Assembly: GCA_017524165.1 (NCBI GenBank)
Contig: JAFWUH010000036.1
Location: 1-50,007 of the forward strand
DNA length: 50,007 bases
Direction: 5' to 3'
Origin: Clostridia bacterium
GTDB lineage: Bacteria > Bacillota > Clostridia > Oscillospirales > Acutalibacteraceae
Positions 1 to 9,416 of the stretch are shown piece after piece. Numbering within the stretch: the stretch's first letter is position 1; each line of letters starts with the position of its first letter. The notes beneath the pieces were generated by a model. It had not been told where the DNA came from. It ran no database searches and saw only the letters and a list, made by a program, of their open reading frames with translations. Both the position numbers and the translations under genes were made by a program.

Positions 1-146
1 CAACAACAAAGAAATACAAGTTTCCGCATGCTGTTGCCGAGCGTGGTGGCGTAGCCTCTCTCGAGAGGCTCCATTACGAATTTGCCGTAAGTGCCGTCAG
101 CAGATAACTCCAGTGTTTCAATTCTGGGCTTTTCAATTTCGATCAT
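1..146 (-). CDS. rpoA: RNA polymerase alpha subunit, N-terminal fragment cut by the window edge
   Basis: Only the first 48 codons are present. The protein begins [14 protein letters not shown] and continues to [12 protein letters not shown], the typical start of the alpha N-terminal domain that dimerises and nucleates assembly of RNA polymerase. It follows rpsD as the distal part of the alpha operon, the normal place for rpoA. The last few residues before the edge (RKLVFLCC) do not match the family, where an RRxLLSSLPG-like segment is expected after LGNS. This may be an assembly error at a contig end or real divergence. Confidence 0.9.
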   Translation of the reverse strand, partial: MIEIEKPRIETLELSADGTYGKFVMEPLERGYATTLGNSMRKLVFLCC

Positions 147-224
147 TTAAAAGCTCCATTTCTCCGCATGTAAAATTTACGGCAGTGTATTTCAATGCGG
201 CAAATACAAGCCGTTGTTTCCTCA

Positions 225-851
225 TTATCTCGAGTAGTATTCGACAATGAGCTGTTCATCGACCGGAGCCTCAATCTGCTCGCGATTCGGCAGATTCAGC
301 ACTTTCACCGACAACTTTTCACGGTCAACATCCATCCATGCCGGAACCGGTTTTGCACCGTTCGCTTCAACAATTGCCTTGAATTTTTCGCTGCCGCGGC
401 TCTTTTCGCAAATCGAAACGACCTCGCCGGCTTTGAGCAAATACGAAGCAATGTCTACGCGCTTTCCGTTTACTTCAAAATGTCCGTGACCGACCAACTG
501 TCTGGCTTCGGCTCTGGAAGAAGCAAATCTTGCTCTGTAAACAACATTATCCAAACGGCTTTCGAGAATCTGCAACAGGTTATCACCTGTTACGCCCTGT
601 TTTCTCTCAGCAATTTCAAAATAATGATGGAACTGATTTTCCTGAACGCCATAAAAACGCCTTGCGGTCTGTTTTGCACGCAACTGCAAGCCGTATTCGG
701 ATGACTTCTTTCTACCCTGTCCGTGTTGGCCGGGCGCATAAGCGCGTACGCCGACAGAACATTTGTCAGAATAGCAACGCTCGCCCTTTAAGAACAACTT
801 TTGTCCTTCGCGGCGACACTGTCTGCAAACTGCACCGGTATATCTTGCCAT
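225..851 (-). CDS. rpsD: 30S ribosomal protein S4
   Basis: The 208-residue product starts [16 protein letters not shown], typical of S4, a primary 16S rRNA-binding protein that helps start assembly of the small subunit and acts in decoding accuracy. Four cysteines in the first 31 residues (C9, C12, C26, C31) form the zinc-binding C+ version of the N-terminal domain. The S4 RNA-binding region follows around residues 97-160 ([22 protein letters not shown], given here by its ends LESRLDN and SRAEARQLV). It lies between rpsK and rpoA in the alpha operon. In many bacteria S4 represses this operon; no such site was identified here. Confidence 0.98.
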   Translation of the reverse strand: MARYTGAVCRQCRREGQKLFLKGERCYSDKCSVGVRAYAPGQHGQGRKKSSEYGLQLRAKQTARRFYGVQENQFHHYFEIAERKQGVTGDNLLQILESRLDNVVYRARFASSRAEARQLVGHGHFEVNGKRVDIASYLLKAGEVVSICEKSRGSEKFKAIVEANGAKPVPAWMDVDREKLSVKVLNLPNREQIEAPVDEQLIVEYYSR

Positions 852-902
852 CTGTTACACCTCCAAATTTATTCTGCAATCATACAGTATTCAATAATCG
901 AA

Positions 903-1304
903 TTATACGCGTCTTCTCTTGGGAGGACGGCAGCCGTTATGCGGAATCGGGGTAACATCTTTGATCATGCTGACCTCAAGTCCTGCAGATTGTAAAGCAC
1001 GAATCGCAGCTTCGCGTCCTGCACCCGGCCCCTTCACATAAACCTCAACCGATTTTAAACCGTGTTCCATAGCAGCTTTAGCCGCAGTCTCCGCAGCATT
1101 CTGTGCCGCAAAGGGTGTGGATTTTCTGGAACCGCGGAATCCCAACTCACCGGCGGATGCCCAGGAAAGAGCATTGCCCTGTGTATCGGTGATCGTGACG
1201 ATGGTATTGTTGAAGGTAGACTGGATATGGGCGGCACCACGTTCGATATTCTTTTTCTCACGACGGCGGCGTGCGCCGGTCGTCTTCGCTTTTGCAGTAG
1301 CCAT
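903..1304 (-). CDS. rpsK: 30S ribosomal protein S11
   Basis: A 133-residue S11 of normal length. The N-terminus is basic ([15 protein letters not shown]), followed by the conserved [14 protein letters not shown] segment, and the C-terminus ends in the family signature [19 protein letters not shown]11 sits on the platform of the 30S subunit near the mRNA exit region. It is 15 bases downstream of rpsM and is followed by rpsD, the usual alpha-operon order. Confidence 0.98.
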   Translation of the reverse strand: MATAKAKTTGARRRREKKNIERGAAHIQSTFNNTIVTITDTQGNALSWASAGELGFRGSRKSTPFAAQNAAETAAKAAMEHGLKSVEVYVKGPGAGREAAIRALQSAGLEVSMIKDVTPIPHNGCRPPKRRRV

Positions 1305-1319
1305 ATTCTCTTCCTCCTA

Positions 1320-1688
1320 CTACTTCTTCTTGTTGGCTATGGTCTTCTTCGGACCTTTGCGGGTACGGGCATTCGTCTTGGAACGCTGACCTCTTACAGG
1401 CAGTCCCTTACGATGGCGCAAACCGCGATAGCTTCCGATTTCGATCAGATTTTTGATATTCATTGCGACTGCACGGCGACGGTCACCTTCTACCTGAAGG
1501 TTATGATCGATATACTCACGCAACTTTGAAATATCTTCTTCGGTTAAATCCTTGACACGGATGTCGGGGTTGATGCCGGTATCCGCAAGAATTTTCTTCG
1601 ATGTTGTAAGACCGATTCCGAAAATATAGGTCAGTCCGATTTCGACTCGCTTTTCATTCGGAAGGTCTACACCAGCAATACGTGCCAT
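1320..1688 (-). CDS. rpsM: 30S ribosomal protein S13
   Basis: A 122-residue S13 beginning [26 protein letters not shown]. It contains the conserved [24 protein letters not shown] stretch (seen as [13 protein letters not shown] then TNARTRKGP) that forms the flexible C-terminal tail reaching toward the P-site tRNA. S13 is in the head of the 30S subunit and takes part in bridges to the 50S subunit. It follows rpmJ and precedes rpsK. Confidence 0.98.
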   Translation of the reverse strand: MARIAGVDLPNEKRVEIGLTYIFGIGLTTSKKILADTGINPDIRVKDLTEEDISKLREYIDHNLQVEGDRRRAVAMNIKNLIEIGSYRGLRHRKGLPVRGQRSKTNARTRKGPKKTIANKKK

Positions 1689-1728
1689 TTTATCAAAGCA
1701 CCTCCATTTTGTTCATTTACGCGCAGGA

Positions 1729-1842
1729 TTAACCCTGACGCTGTTTATGCTTCGGGTTTTCACAAATCACCATGATTTTACCCTTGCGTTTAATGACTTT
1801 GCACTTTTCGCAAATTCTTTTTACAGAAGGTCTGACTTTCAT
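1729..1842 (-). CDS. rpmJ: 50S ribosomal protein L36 (zinc form)
   Basis: A short reading frame of 37 codons between infA and rpsM. The product begins [20 protein letters not shown] and ends NPKHKQRQG, an exact fit to L36 in length and pattern. Cys11, Cys14 and Cys27 with His32 are the zinc ligands, so this is the zinc-dependent form. A Shine-Dalgarno sequence (AAAGGAGGC) lies about eight bases upstream of the ATG. The infA-rpmJ-rpsM-rpsK-rpsD-rpoA order is standard. Confidence 0.97.
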   Translation of the reverse strand: MKVRPSVKRICEKCKVIKRKGKIMVICENPKHKQRQG

Positions 1843-1869
1843 AATGTTTTTGCCTCCTTTAAATGACTG

Positions 1870-2088
1870 TTACTTGGAACGCCAAGTAATGCGTCCCTTG
1901 GAAAGATCGTAGGGCGACATCTCCACCTTCACTTTATCGCCCGGCAAAATACGAATATAATTCATGCGTAATTTCCCGGAAATATGAGCCAAAATGGTGT
2001 GTCCGCCTTGAATCTCTACCTTGAACATTGCATTTGGCATTGCTTCAACAACGACGCCTTCTAATTCAATCATATCTGCTTTTGACAT
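1870..2088 (-). CDS. infA: Translation initiation factor IF-1
   Basis: A 72-residue single S1/OB-fold protein: [20 protein letters not shown], then [30 protein letters not shown] in pieces, ending [10 protein letters not shown]-1 binds the A site of the 30S subunit during initiation and works with IF-2 and IF-3. Its ATG overlaps by one base the TAA stop of the upstream KOW-domain gene (TAATG), so the two are probably translationally coupled. Confidence 0.97.
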   Translation of the reverse strand: MSKADMIELEGVVVEAMPNAMFKVEIQGGHTILAHISGKLRMNYIRILPGDKVKVEMSPYDLSKGRITWRSK

Positions 2089-2342
2089 TATTCATCCTCC
2101 TCCATAATTTCGGTGTGCCGGTAAATTGCCAGCGCACGCCGAAGTGCTCGATCGGTTAAGAACTGTTCGGGTTTCAAGCGGGTTCCGGTTTGTGACAAAT
2201 GTTTTGGATTTTTTCGTTTCGGTCGGGATAAAGGCCGTTCCTTTCCGTCTGCGACGAAAAGATACCTTTCCTCCTGACCGACCACCACCAAAAACTTTCC
2301 TTTGTCACGCCCTGCCCGTGCATACACAATCTGTCCAATCAT
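2088..2342 (-). CDS. KOW-domain RNA-binding protein (L14e-like), function unknown
   Basis: An 84-residue basic protein. The first 40 residues ([20 protein letters not shown], then [13 protein letters not shown]) match a KOW motif, the small RNA/protein-binding fold found in L24, L14e and NusG. The rest carries a lysine/arginine-rich stretch and an acidic end (EIMEEDE). Proteins of this type sit between map and infA in many Clostridia, so the position is conserved, but no defined role is known to me. A part in ribosome assembly or translation is inferred only from domain and place. The stop overlaps the infA start by one base. Confidence 0.8.
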   Translation of the reverse strand: MIGQIVYARAGRDKGKFLVVVGQEERYLFVADGKERPLSRPKRKNPKHLSQTGTRLKPEQFLTDRALRRALAIYRHTEIMEEDE

Positions 2343-2352
2343 GCCGCGTTCC

Positions 2353-3099
2353 TCAAACCACTGTCATGATTTGCGGCCCGTCGGGCGTGATCGCGATCGT
2401 ATGCTCAAAGTGGGCGGAGAGTGACCCGTCCTTGGTTATAACGGTCCAACCGTCCGGTAAGACTTTTACCTCCGGATTGCCGATGTTCACCATCGGTTCG
2501 ATGGCAATTGTCATACCGGGAAGAAGTCGAATTCCCCTACCGGGATTGCCAAAATTAGGTACTTCAGGCGCTTCATGCATCTGTGTGCCGATGCCGTGAC
2601 CGACAAATTGACGCACCACAGAATAACCGCGCGCTTCAACATACTGTTGTACGGCAAAACCGATATCTCCGATTCTGTTGCCTGCACGCGCCGCGTGAAT
2701 GCCTTCGTAAAGACTCTCGCGCGTGGCGTCCATCAGCCGCTTTGCCTCTTCGGAAATATCTCCGCAGGCAAAAGTGGCAGCATTATCGCCGTGATATCCG
2801 TTTATTTTTGCCCCTAAATCGACGCTGACAATATCGCCGGCGACGATTTTCCGGTTCCCCGGTATGCCGTGAATTACCTCGTTGTTGATGGATATACAGG
2901 CGGTTGCAGGATAGCCCTCGTAATTCTTAAAGTTCGGCTCGCCGCCCTCTTTACGAATATACGCTTCAGCCATCCTGTCCAGCTCGGCCGTCGTAACGCC
3001 CGGCTCAATCGCCTTGCCAATAACCTGTAATGCTCCTGCCGATATCCGGCAGGCTTCCTTCATGATCTTCAGCTCACGACCAGTTTTCAGCACTATCAT
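2353..3099 (-). CDS. map: Methionine aminopeptidase, type I
   Basis: A 248-residue M24-family enzyme that removes the initiator methionine from new proteins in the cytoplasm. The five metal ligands are in their usual settings: an Asp in VDLGAKINGYHGD, a second Asp in HGDNAATF, a His in GHGIGTQMHE, a Glu in AIEPM and a Glu in SAHFEHT. It starts IVLKTGRELKIMKEA, with no N-terminal zinc or SH3-like extension. It lies three bases after adk and ten bases before the KOW gene, in the secY-adk-map group common to Firmicutes. Confidence 0.97.
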   Translation of the reverse strand: MIVLKTGRELKIMKEACRISAGALQVIGKAIEPGVTTAELDRMAEAYIRKEGGEPNFKNYEGYPATACISINNEVIHGIPGNRKIVAGDIVSVDLGAKINGYHGDNAATFACGDISEEAKRLMDATRESLYEGIHAARAGNRIGDIGFAVQQYVEARGYSVVRQFVGHGIGTQMHEAPEVPNFGNPGRGIRLLPGMTIAIEPMVNIGNPEVKVLPDGWTVITKDGSLSAHFEHTIAITPDGPQIMTVV

Positions 3100-3102
3100 T
3101 AT

Positions 3103-3738
3103 TTAAATCTCCGAAAGTGCTTTGCGGACAAGGGCGGTTGTATCTTCAACCTTATCCTGTCCCTCCACGGTAATGAGTTTGCCCTGCGCCTGATAATAAT
3201 CTTTTAACGGCTCAGTTTGATCATGATATACCTTCAAACGGTTGAGAACGGTTTCGGGCTCATCATCCTTACGGATCATCAGTTGTTCCCCGCAAACATC
3301 GCAAACATTCTCGGTTTGAGGTTTCTTGAAAATAGTGTGGTAACTCGCACCGCATTTACTGCAAACGCGTCTGCCCGACATCCGGCGGACAATTTCCTCG
3401 TCTGCAACTTCAATGGAAAGCGCACAGTCAATGCCGACGCCCATTTGATCCAGTGCTTCAGCCTGCGGAATGGTACGCGGAAAACCGTCTAAAATGAAAC
3501 CGTTTTTGCAATCCTCCGCCGACAGACGCTCTTGGACGATGCCGATCACTACTTCATCGGGAACCAAAGCGCCCGAATCAATAAAGGATTTCGCCTTTAA
3601 GCCCATCTCGGTACCGTTTTTCAACGCCTCACGAATCATGTTGCCGGTCGAAACCGACGGGATGGCGTATTCTGCCGAAATAAATTCAGCCTGTGTGCCC
3701 TTTCCGGCACCCGGTGCTCCTAAAAGGATCAATTTCAT
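3103..3738 (-). CDS. adk: Adenylate kinase, zinc-LID form
   Basis: A 211-residue enzyme that interconverts ATP plus AMP with two ADP. The P-loop GAPGAGKGTQ is at residues 7-16, the NMP-binding region follows (STGNMIREAL), and FPRTIPQAEALD is the adenylate kinase signature. The long LID carries CSKCG and CDVCG, four cysteines that bind a structural zinc as in many Gram-positive bacteria. It is located 13 bases after secY and 3 bases before map, so it is surely cotranscribed with them. Confidence 0.98.
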   Translation of the reverse strand: MKLILLGAPGAGKGTQAEFISAEYAIPSVSTGNMIREALKNGTEMGLKAKSFIDSGALVPDEVVIGIVQERLSAEDCKNGFILDGFPRTIPQAEALDQMGVGIDCALSIEVADEEIVRRMSGRRVCSKCGASYHTIFKKPQTENVCDVCGEQLMIRKDDEPETVLNRLKVYHDQTEPLKDYYQAQGKLITVEGQDKVEDTTALVRKALSEI

Positions 3739-3751
3739 ACTGTTCTGCTCC

Positions 3752-5038
3752 TTAATCCAGGAATCCCTTATAATGACGCATCATCATTTGAGATTCGAGG
3801 TTCTGAACGGTATCAAGCGCAACGCCGACCATAATCAGCACCGAGGTACCGCCGAGCGAAATGTTGATGCCGCCGATACTGCCGATCAAAATCGGGAGAA
3901 TTGCGATCACACTGAGGAAAATAGCACCCATCAATGTGATTCTTGACAAAATCTTTGCAATAAAATCAGAGGTCGGTTTGCCCGGACGAATACCCGGTAC
4001 CGCGCCGCCGTTTTTACGGAGATTGTTTGCCATTTCAACCGGATTAAACTGGATGGTTGCATAGAAGTATGCAAATCCGATAATCAGGAGGAAATAAATC
4101 ACGGCGTAGAAGACGCCCTGAACGCTGAACAGACTTAAAAACTTGTACCACGATGAAGGCGGATTGCCCTGCTTCATGAACGACAAGATCATGGTCGGCA
4201 GCATCAAAATCGAGCTGGCGAAGATGATGGGCATAACGCCGGACATATTGACCTTGATCGGAATGTGGGAGTTTTGACCGCCGTACATCTTGTTGCCGAC
4301 CACGCGCTTAGCGTACTGCACGGGGATTCTGCGTTCGGCGTTGGTCATCCAGACGATAAAGCCGATGACAACGAGGAACAGCAGCAGAATACCGATAACG
4401 GCAACCTGTTTATCGAGCTTCCAATACTCAATAAGTTTGAAAAGTGCCTGCGGACCGCGGGAAAGAATACCGGCGAACAACAGCATGGAAATGCCGTTAC
4501 CGATGCCCTTTTCGTCGATCCGTTCACCCAACCACATCACCAATGCGGAGCCTGCCGTGAAGGCAAGAATGATAACGAATGCCGCAAAGACAACCGCACC
4601 GGACTTGTTGACGCTCAAATAGTTGCTGCCTTTTAAATAGAAGAAGTAGGCTGTACCCTGAATCAACGCCAAAATGACGGTTGCATAACGGGTGATCTGC
4701 GCCAGTTTCTTCTGACCTTCTTCCCCTTCTTTGGAAAGACGCTCCAAAGCGGGAATGGCAACGCAAAGCAACTGAATGATGATGGAGGAGTTGATGTACG
4801 GGGTAACCGACATCGCAAAGATGGCGCCGTACTCCAAACCGCCACCGGTCAGGATGGATAAATAACTGAAAAATTCATTGGTCGCGCCGCTTTCGCTGGC
4901 GGATTTCAATGCCGCAACATCAATGTACGGCACCGGGATGACCGAACCGATTCGGAAAATGATAATGATGAAGACAGTAAAAAGAATCTTATTGCGGATT
5001 TCCTTTACCTTCCACGCATTTCTCAAGGTTTCCAACAT
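3752..5038 (-). CDS. secY: Preprotein translocase subunit SecY
   Basis: A 428-residue membrane protein with about ten hydrophobic helices, the channel subunit of the Sec translocon. It has the usual family landmarks: FRIGSVIPVPYID near the N-terminus, the ITPYINSSIIIQLL-type segment of TM2 (seen as SVTPYINSSIIIQLL), and GLRKN-like FNPVEMANNLRKNGG with PGIRPGKPT in the cytosolic loop after TM8. It is two bases after rplO, so secretion is tied to ribosome supply as in most bacteria. Confidence 0.98.
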   Translation of the reverse strand: MLETLRNAWKVKEIRNKILFTVFIIIIFRIGSVIPVPYIDVAALKSASESGATNEFFSYLSILTGGGLEYGAIFAMSVTPYINSSIIIQLLCVAIPALERLSKEGEEGQKKLAQITRYATVILALIQGTAYFFYLKGSNYLSVNKSGAVVFAAFVIILAFTAGSALVMWLGERIDEKGIGNGISMLLFAGILSRGPQALFKLIEYWKLDKQVAVIGILLLFLVVIGFIVWMTNAERRIPVQYAKRVVGNKMYGGQNSHIPIKVNMSGVMPIIFASSILMLPTMILSFMKQGNPPSSWYKFLSLFSVQGVFYAVIYFLLIIGFAYFYATIQFNPVEMANNLRKNGGAVPGIRPGKPTSDFIAKILSRITLMGAIFLSVIAILPILIGSIGGINISLGGTSVLIMVGVALDTVQNLESQMMMRHYKGFLD

Positions 5039-5040
5039 AA

Positions 5041-5481
5041 TCAGATCACCTCGGCCTTTCCGCCTGCAGCATTAATTTTTTCTGTCGCAGAAGCGGAGAA
5101 AGCATTCAACCGGACAGTCAGCTTTTTGGTCAGCTTCCCGTTGCCGAGTACCTTCACCGGAAGTTCTGCCTTCTTTACAATGCCCTGTTGTGCCAGTGCA
5201 GTCGCATCGACGACGGCACCGTCTTCAAATACCTCAAGAGCGGAGACATTGATCGCAACCCACTCTTCGGCAAAAATGTTATTAAAGCCACGCTTCGGAA
5301 CGCGTCTTTGTAACGGCATCTGGCCGCCTTCAAAGCCCGGTCTCATGCCGTGACCGGCACGGGCCTTTTGTCCCTTGTGACCCTTTCCGGCTGTTTTACC
5401 GTTGCCGGAACCATGACCTCTACCGATACGCTTCGACTCTTTGGTAGAGCCGGCAGCCGGAGATAATTCATGCAATTTCAT
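5041..5481 (-). CDS. rplO: 50S ribosomal protein L15
   Basis: A 146-residue L15 beginning [18 protein letters not shown] with the glycine-rich [22 protein letters not shown] tail (ends GRGHGSGNG and GHKGQKAR) that penetrates the 50S core. The reading frame is open for three codons further up (GTG CGA ACG), but AAGGAGG sits eight bases before this ATG and matches the family start, so the ATG is chosen. Located between rpmD and secY. Confidence 0.97.
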   Translation of the reverse strand: MKLHELSPAAGSTKESKRIGRGHGSGNGKTAGKGHKGQKARAGHGMRPGFEGGQMPLQRRVPKRGFNNIFAEEWVAINVSALEVFEDGAVVDATALAQQGIVKKAELPVKVLGNGKLTKKLTVRLNAFSASATEKINAAGGKAEVI

Positions 5482-5552
5482 CGTTCGCACCTCCTTGTGA
5501 TTGGCGAATTGTCGCCTTTTGCTGCGTTAAACCATACGCAGCCGGATGGAAA

Positions 5553-5753
5553 TCAGTTTTCCTCAAGAACCTCAACGAGGTGAGAAATCTTGTTGATTTT
5601 GCCGCGGGTCTGTGCATTGTCCGGTTGTACGCGGACATCGCCGACCTTGTGCAGACCAAGTGCTTCTGCTGTCGCAATCTGATCCTTTTTTGAACCGATT
5701 GTACTCTTCACGAGTTTTACCGAGAGGCTTGCAGCCTTATTCTTTGTCGCCAT
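5553..5753 (-). CDS. rpmD: 50S ribosomal protein L30
   Basis: A 66-residue L30: SVKLVKSTIGSKKDQIATAEALGL in two parts, then GKINKISHLVEVLEEN, with the standard one-domain ferredoxin-like length. The frame is open for 39 more codons upstream, but those overlap the end of rpsE and look like rpsE shadow sequence, while an AAGGAGGAG-like site is about seven bases before this ATG. It lies between rpsE and rplO as expected. Confidence 0.95.
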   Translation of the reverse strand: MATKNKAASLSVKLVKSTIGSKKDQIATAEALGLHKVGDVRVQPDNAQTRGKINKISHLVEVLEEN

Positions 5754-5767
5754 GTTGCTGCTCCTCC

Positions 5768-6271
5768 TTAACCTATAATCTCTTTCGCAGATTTGCCGCG
5801 AACCGCCGCAACCTGGTTGACATCGCGCAGCGATGCAAGACCCTGAACGGTAGCGCGAACCACATTGCACGGATTGTTGGAACGCAATGCCTTGGTACGG
5901 ATATCCTTGATGCCGACCGCTTCGACAACGGCACGAACGGCACCGCCGGCAATAACACCGGTACCGGGAGCAGCCGGTTTCATCAAAACGCGGCCTGCAC
6001 TGAACGCTCCGATTACCTCGTGGGGAATCGTGGTTCCCTTCAACGAGACTTTAATAAGATTCTTCTTCGCGTTTTCAATACCCTTGCGAATTGCGTCGGG
6101 TACTTCGCCTGCTTTACCCAAACCGTATCCGACGATACCGTTTCCGTCTCCGACGACAACGAGGGCTGCAAATTTCATAATGCGGCCGCCCTTTACGGTT
6201 TTCGATACACGGTTTATGGCAACGACACGCTCCTGAAGATCCAATGTTGATGCATCAATATTAGTAGCCAA
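5768..6271 (-). CDS. rpsE: 30S ribosomal protein S5
   Basis: A 167-residue S5. It has the N-terminal double-stranded RNA-binding fold ([19 protein letters not shown], then [20 protein letters not shown]) and the C-terminal S5 domain ([15 protein letters not shown]). The loop around VSKTVKGGR is the region where spectinomycin-resistance changes are known in other bacteria; the sequence here looks wild type. S5 acts in decoding accuracy and mRNA unwinding at the 30S entry site. It follows rplR. Confidence 0.98.
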   Translation of the reverse strand: MATNIDASTLDLQERVVAINRVSKTVKGGRIMKFAALVVVGDGNGIVGYGLGKAGEVPDAIRKGIENAKKNLIKVSLKGTTIPHEVIGAFSAGRVLMKPAAPGTGVIAGGAVRAVVEAVGIKDIRTKALRSNNPCNVVRATVQGLASLRDVNQVAAVRGKSAKEIIG

Positions 6272-6289
6272 AAGTATTCCTCCTCCTTT

Positions 6290-6649
6290 TTAGAACTTGA
6301 GGCCGCCCTCGCGGGCACCTTCGGCAAGCTCCTTCACGCGGCCGTGAAAGATATATCCGCCACGGTCGAAAACGACCTCGGAAATTCCCTTTGCGGCAGC
6401 GCGTTCAGCGATTAACTGTCCAACCTTGCGAGCACCCTCGCAATTTCCGCCGGATACACCGAAATCTTTTTCGTTGGAACCTGCGGCTGCAAGTGTAACG
6501 CCGTTTACATCGTCAATAAGCTGGGCGTAGATATGACAGTTGGAGCGGAATACATCGAGGCGAGGTCTTTGTGCTGTGCCGCTGACTTTTGAACGAACAC
6601 GGGCATGGCGCTTCAATCTTGCCTGATTGCTGTTCGGTTTTGTAACCAT
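6290..6649 (-). CDS. rplR: 50S ribosomal protein L18
   Basis: A 119-residue L18, the 5S rRNA-binding protein of the central protuberance. It begins with a basic arm ([20 protein letters not shown]) and continues [20 protein letters not shown], ending in the conserved [24 protein letters not shown] pattern ([18 protein letters not shown]). Placed between rplF and rpsE. Confidence 0.98.
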   Translation of the reverse strand: MVTKPNSNQARLKRHARVRSKVSGTAQRPRLDVFRSNCHIYAQLIDDVNGVTLAAAGSNEKDFGVSGGNCEGARKVGQLIAERAAAKGISEVVFDRGGYIFHGRVKELAEGAREGGLKF

Positions 6650-6667
6650 TATGATAACACTCCTTTA

Positions 6668-7216
6668 TTACTTCTTCGCACCCTTGGCGGCTTTTCCTTC
6701 TTTGCGGCGGATATGCTCTTCCGCGTACTTGATACCCTTGCCCTTATACGGCTCCGGCGGACGCTTCTTACGCACATCTGCGGCAAACTGACCGACCTTT
6801 TGCTTATCGGGACCGCTGATGATGATTTTGTTGTTGTCCGGAACTTCAATGGTGATTCCGTCGATTTCCGGAACGATGACCTGATGCGAATAACCCAGGT
6901 TCATCACAAGATTCTTTCCTTGCTTCTGTGCACGGTAACCGACACCGTTCACTTCCAACACGCGGGTGAAACCGTTGTTCACACCTTCTACCATGTTGGC
7001 GATCAAGGTACGGGTCAGCCCGTGTAGTGAGCGATGCTCCTGAACATCCGACGGACGGGTAACGATAATTTCGTTCCCCTCGACCGCAATGGACATATCA
7101 GCGGAAAAAGTTTCCTTTAACTCGCCCTTGGGACCCTTTACGGTAACTTCACTGCCGTTGACCTGAACCGTCACGCCGGCAGGAATCGCGATGGGCATTC
7201 TTCCGATTCTTGACAT
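6668..7216 (-). CDS. rplF: 50S ribosomal protein L6
   Basis: A 182-residue L6 with two repeated domains. It starts [15 protein letters not shown] and has the C-terminal signature [22 protein letters not shown], seen as PEPYKGKGI then [14 protein letters not shown]6 lies near the factor-binding site of the 50S subunit. Fourteen bases separate it from rpsH. Confidence 0.98.
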   Translation of the reverse strand: MSRIGRMPIAIPAGVTVQVNGSEVTVKGPKGELKETFSADMSIAVEGNEIIVTRPSDVQEHRSLHGLTRTLIANMVEGVNNGFTRVLEVNGVGYRAQKQGKNLVMNLGYSHQVIVPEIDGITIEVPDNNKIIISGPDKQKVGQFAADVRKKRPPEPYKGKGIKYAEEHIRRKEGKAAKGAKK

Positions 7217-7230
7217 TCCAATGCACCCCC

Positions 7231-7629
7231 TTACCAGACGTATGCCAACACTTCGCCGCCAACATTGGCGACGCGTGCCTGCTTATCCGTCATGATACCT
7301 TTAGAGGTGGAAAGGATGGCAATGCCTAAGCCCTTCATAACTTTCGGCATATCCTCAACATTGGTATAAATCCGCAAACCCGGTTTCGAGATTCGACGAA
7401 TACCGGTAATGGTCTGCGCTCTGTTTGGGCCGTACTTCAATGTAATATGAATGACGCCCTGCTTTCCGTCTTCCACGACCTGAAAGCCACTGATATAACC
7501 TTCGTCAAGTAAAATCTGTGCAATTGACTTCTTTACGTTTGACGCAGGTACATCAACCGAATCATGTTTTGCCGCAGATGCGTTACGAATTCTCGTCAGC
7601 ATATCGGCTATTGTATCGGTGATTTGCAT
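7231..7629 (-). CDS. rpsH: 30S ribosomal protein S8
   Basis: A 132-residue S8 starting [18 protein letters not shown] and ending with the family motif [13 protein letters not shown] then [11 protein letters not shown]8 binds helix 21 of 16S rRNA and in enteric bacteria represses the spc operon by binding mRNA near rplE. Whether that control exists here cannot be judged by eye. Confidence 0.98.
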   Translation of the reverse strand: MQITDTIADMLTRIRNASAAKHDSVDVPASNVKKSIAQILLDEGYISGFQVVEDGKQGVIHITLKYGPNRAQTITGIRRISKPGLRIYTNVEDMPKVMKGLGIAILSTSKGIMTDKQARVANVGGEVLAYVW

Positions 7630-7657
7630 ACCGTCAACCTCCTTTAAAGCTTTACCC

Positions 7658-7843
7658 TTACCAGCTTGCCTTCTTCACACCCGGAATCTCGCCTTTGTAG
7701 GCTAATTCACGGAAGCAGATACGGCAGATACCGTACTTGCGAAGATAAGCGTGCGGGCGTCCACAGATCTTACATCTGTTATACTGTCTTGTTGAAAATT
7801 TAGCGGGACGAGCCTGCCGTACTTTCATCGATGTTTTCGCCAT
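7658..7843 (-). CDS. rpsN: 30S ribosomal protein S14, zinc form (type Z)
   Basis: A 61-residue short S14. The [20 protein letters not shown] segment supplies the four zinc cysteines (C24, C27, C40, C43), typical of the Gram-positive type Z protein rather than the longer zinc-free type. It keeps the normal place between rplE and rpsH. Confidence 0.98.
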   Translation of the reverse strand: MAKTSMKVRQARPAKFSTRQYNRCKICGRPHAYLRKYGICRICFRELAYKGEIPGVKKASW

Positions 7844-7854
7844 AATCCTTCTCC

Positions 7855-8394
7855 TTACTTCGCAAACGGAGCGCCCATGAGTGTTAACAGTTCGCGGGCT
7901 TCTTCATCCGTCTTAGCGGTCGTAACAAAAATGATGTCCATGCCACGGACCTTATCAATTTTATCGTAATCAATTTCAGGGAAGATCAACTGCTCCTTGA
8001 CGCCCATGGCATAGTTCCCGCGTCCGTCAAAGGAGTTGGGGTTGATGCCGCGGAAGTCTCTTACGCGGGGCAGCGCCGTCTGGAAAAGACGTTCGACAAA
8101 TTCATACATTCTTTCGCCGCGAAGGGTAACCTTTGCGCCGATCGGCATACCGGTACGCAACTTAAAGTTTGCAACCGACTTTTTGGCATTGCAGGCAACG
8201 CCCTTTTGACCGGTGATCTTTGCAAGATCGGTCAAGATCGCGTCGATAACCTTAGCGTTATCCTTTGCCTCGCCTGCGCCTACGTTAATAATGACCTTTT
8301 CGAGCTTCGGAATCTGCATGACGCTCTTGTAGCCAAACTTGGTCATCAACGCAGGAGCAACCGAATTTTTATATTCGTTTCCTAAAGTTGACAT
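7855..8394 (-). CDS. rplE: 50S ribosomal protein L5
   Basis: A 179-residue L5, which binds 5S rRNA and contacts P-site tRNA in the central protuberance. Family sequence is clear: [18 protein letters not shown], then [26 protein letters not shown] and [17 protein letters not shown]. Located between rplX and rpsN with short spacers. Confidence 0.98.
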   Translation of the reverse strand: MSTLGNEYKNSVAPALMTKFGYKSVMQIPKLEKVIINVGAGEAKDNAKVIDAILTDLAKITGQKGVACNAKKSVANFKLRTGMPIGAKVTLRGERMYEFVERLFQTALPRVRDFRGINPNSFDGRGNYAMGVKEQLIFPEIDYDKIDKVRGMDIIFVTTAKTDEEARELLTLMGAPFAK

Positions 8395-8412
8395 GTCACG
8401 TTCTCCTTACGC

Positions 8413-8736
8413 TTAAAAAGTCTCGCCGCACTTTTTGCAAACGCGGTCTTTTTTGCCGTCTTCGTAAATCTTGGTGCCGACGCGGGTCGCCTTGCCGCAC
8501 TTGGGGCAGACAAGCTGAACCTTGCAGGCGTAGATTGCGCTTTCGGTCTCAATGATTCCCGACGGATCGCCCGCCTTCTTGGGTTTCACATGCTTCTTAA
8601 CCTTGTTCAGTCCTTCTACAATGACCTTACCCTCTTTGGGGCTGACCTGAAGAACCTTGCCGGATTTCTTGCGATCTTTTGCGTCGCCGGTTAACAAAAC
8701 GACGGTATCGCCTGTTTTAATGTGAAGTTTGCTCAT
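8413..8736 (-). CDS. rplX: 50S ribosomal protein L24
   Basis: A 107-residue L24 with an N-terminal KOW motif (KTGDTVVLLTGDAKDRKKSG then VLQVSPKEGKVIVEGLN). The C-terminus bears two CxxC pairs (CPKCGK and CKKCGE), a zinc-ribbon-like end that is common in bacterial L24. L24 is an early assembly protein of the 50S subunit. It lies 15 bases after rplN. Confidence 0.97.
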   Translation of the reverse strand: MSKLHIKTGDTVVLLTGDAKDRKKSGKVLQVSPKEGKVIVEGLNKVKKHVKPKKAGDPSGIIETESAIYACKVQLVCPKCGKATRVGTKIYEDGKKDRVCKKCGETF

Positions 8737-8751
8737 ATTCCGATCCTCCCA

Positions 8752-9120
8752 TTAAAGCACTTCCGGAGCAAGCGAAAGGATCTTGGTGTAATCCTTTTCA
8801 CGCAGCTCACGGGCTACCGGCCCGAAAATACGGGTACCGCGCGGGTTTTTGTCATCACGAATGATAACCGCCGCATTTTCATCAAATCTGATATAAGTGC
8901 CATCATTACGGCGAAGACCTTTTGCGGAACGTACCACAACGGCCTTCACGACATCGCCCTTCTTTACCGTACCGCCGGGAACGGCTTTTTTGACGGAAGC
9001 AACGATGACATCGCCAATGTTGGCATACCTCCTTTTGGAACCGCCAAGTACACGGATGCACATGATTTCTTTTGCACCGGTATTGTCGGCTACCTTGAGG
9101 TAACTCTGTTGCTGTATCAC
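8752..9120 (-). CDS. rplN: 50S ribosomal protein L14
   Basis: A 122-residue L14: [20 protein letters not shown], the conserved [21 protein letters not shown] and the ending [17 protein letters not shown]14 forms part of the intersubunit bridge region and binds the ribosome silencing factor RsfS in many bacteria. Order rpsQ-rplN-rplX is standard. Confidence 0.98.
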   Translation of the reverse strand: MIQQQSYLKVADNTGAKEIMCIRVLGGSKRRYANIGDVIVASVKKAVPGGTVKKGDVVKAVVVRSAKGLRRNDGTYIRFDENAAVIIRDDKNPRGTRIFGPVARELREKDYTKILSLAPEVL

Positions 9121-9141
9121 AGTGGTTTCCTCCTTGTCGGC

Positions 9142-9399
9142 TTACTTCGCCTTTTCAATGATTTCGGCGACACGCCATCTCTTGTCCTTCGAGAGGGGTC
9201 TGGTTTCCATGATCAGAACACGGTCACCGATTCCGCAACTGTTGTTCTCGTCATGTGCCTTTAATCTGATGGTGTTTTTGATGATCTTCTTGTACAGGGG
9301 ATGCTTTACATTGTCTTCAATCGCGACGACAACGGTCTTATCCATTTTATCGCTGACAACACGGACTACCCTTGTTTTACGAAGGTTTCTTTCACTCAT
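9142..9399 (-). CDS. rpsQ: 30S ribosomal protein S17
   Basis: An 85-residue OB-fold protein: [19 protein letters not shown], the [19 protein letters not shown] region and [13 protein letters not shown] near the end. S17 is a primary 16S rRNA-binding protein. It starts 17 bases after rpmC. Confidence 0.98.
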   Translation of the reverse strand: MSERNLRKTRVVRVVSDKMDKTVVVAIEDNVKHPLYKKIIKNTIRLKAHDENNSCGIGDRVLIMETRPLSKDKRWRVAEIIEKAK

Positions 9400-9416
9400 T
9401 TCGGCTTACCTCCCTT

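Noticed and set aside
530-995. Open frames on the plus strand opposite rpsD and rpsK
   Set aside because: They run antisense to ribosomal protein genes, have no ribosome-binding sites and show no family likeness; they arise from codon bias of the true genes.
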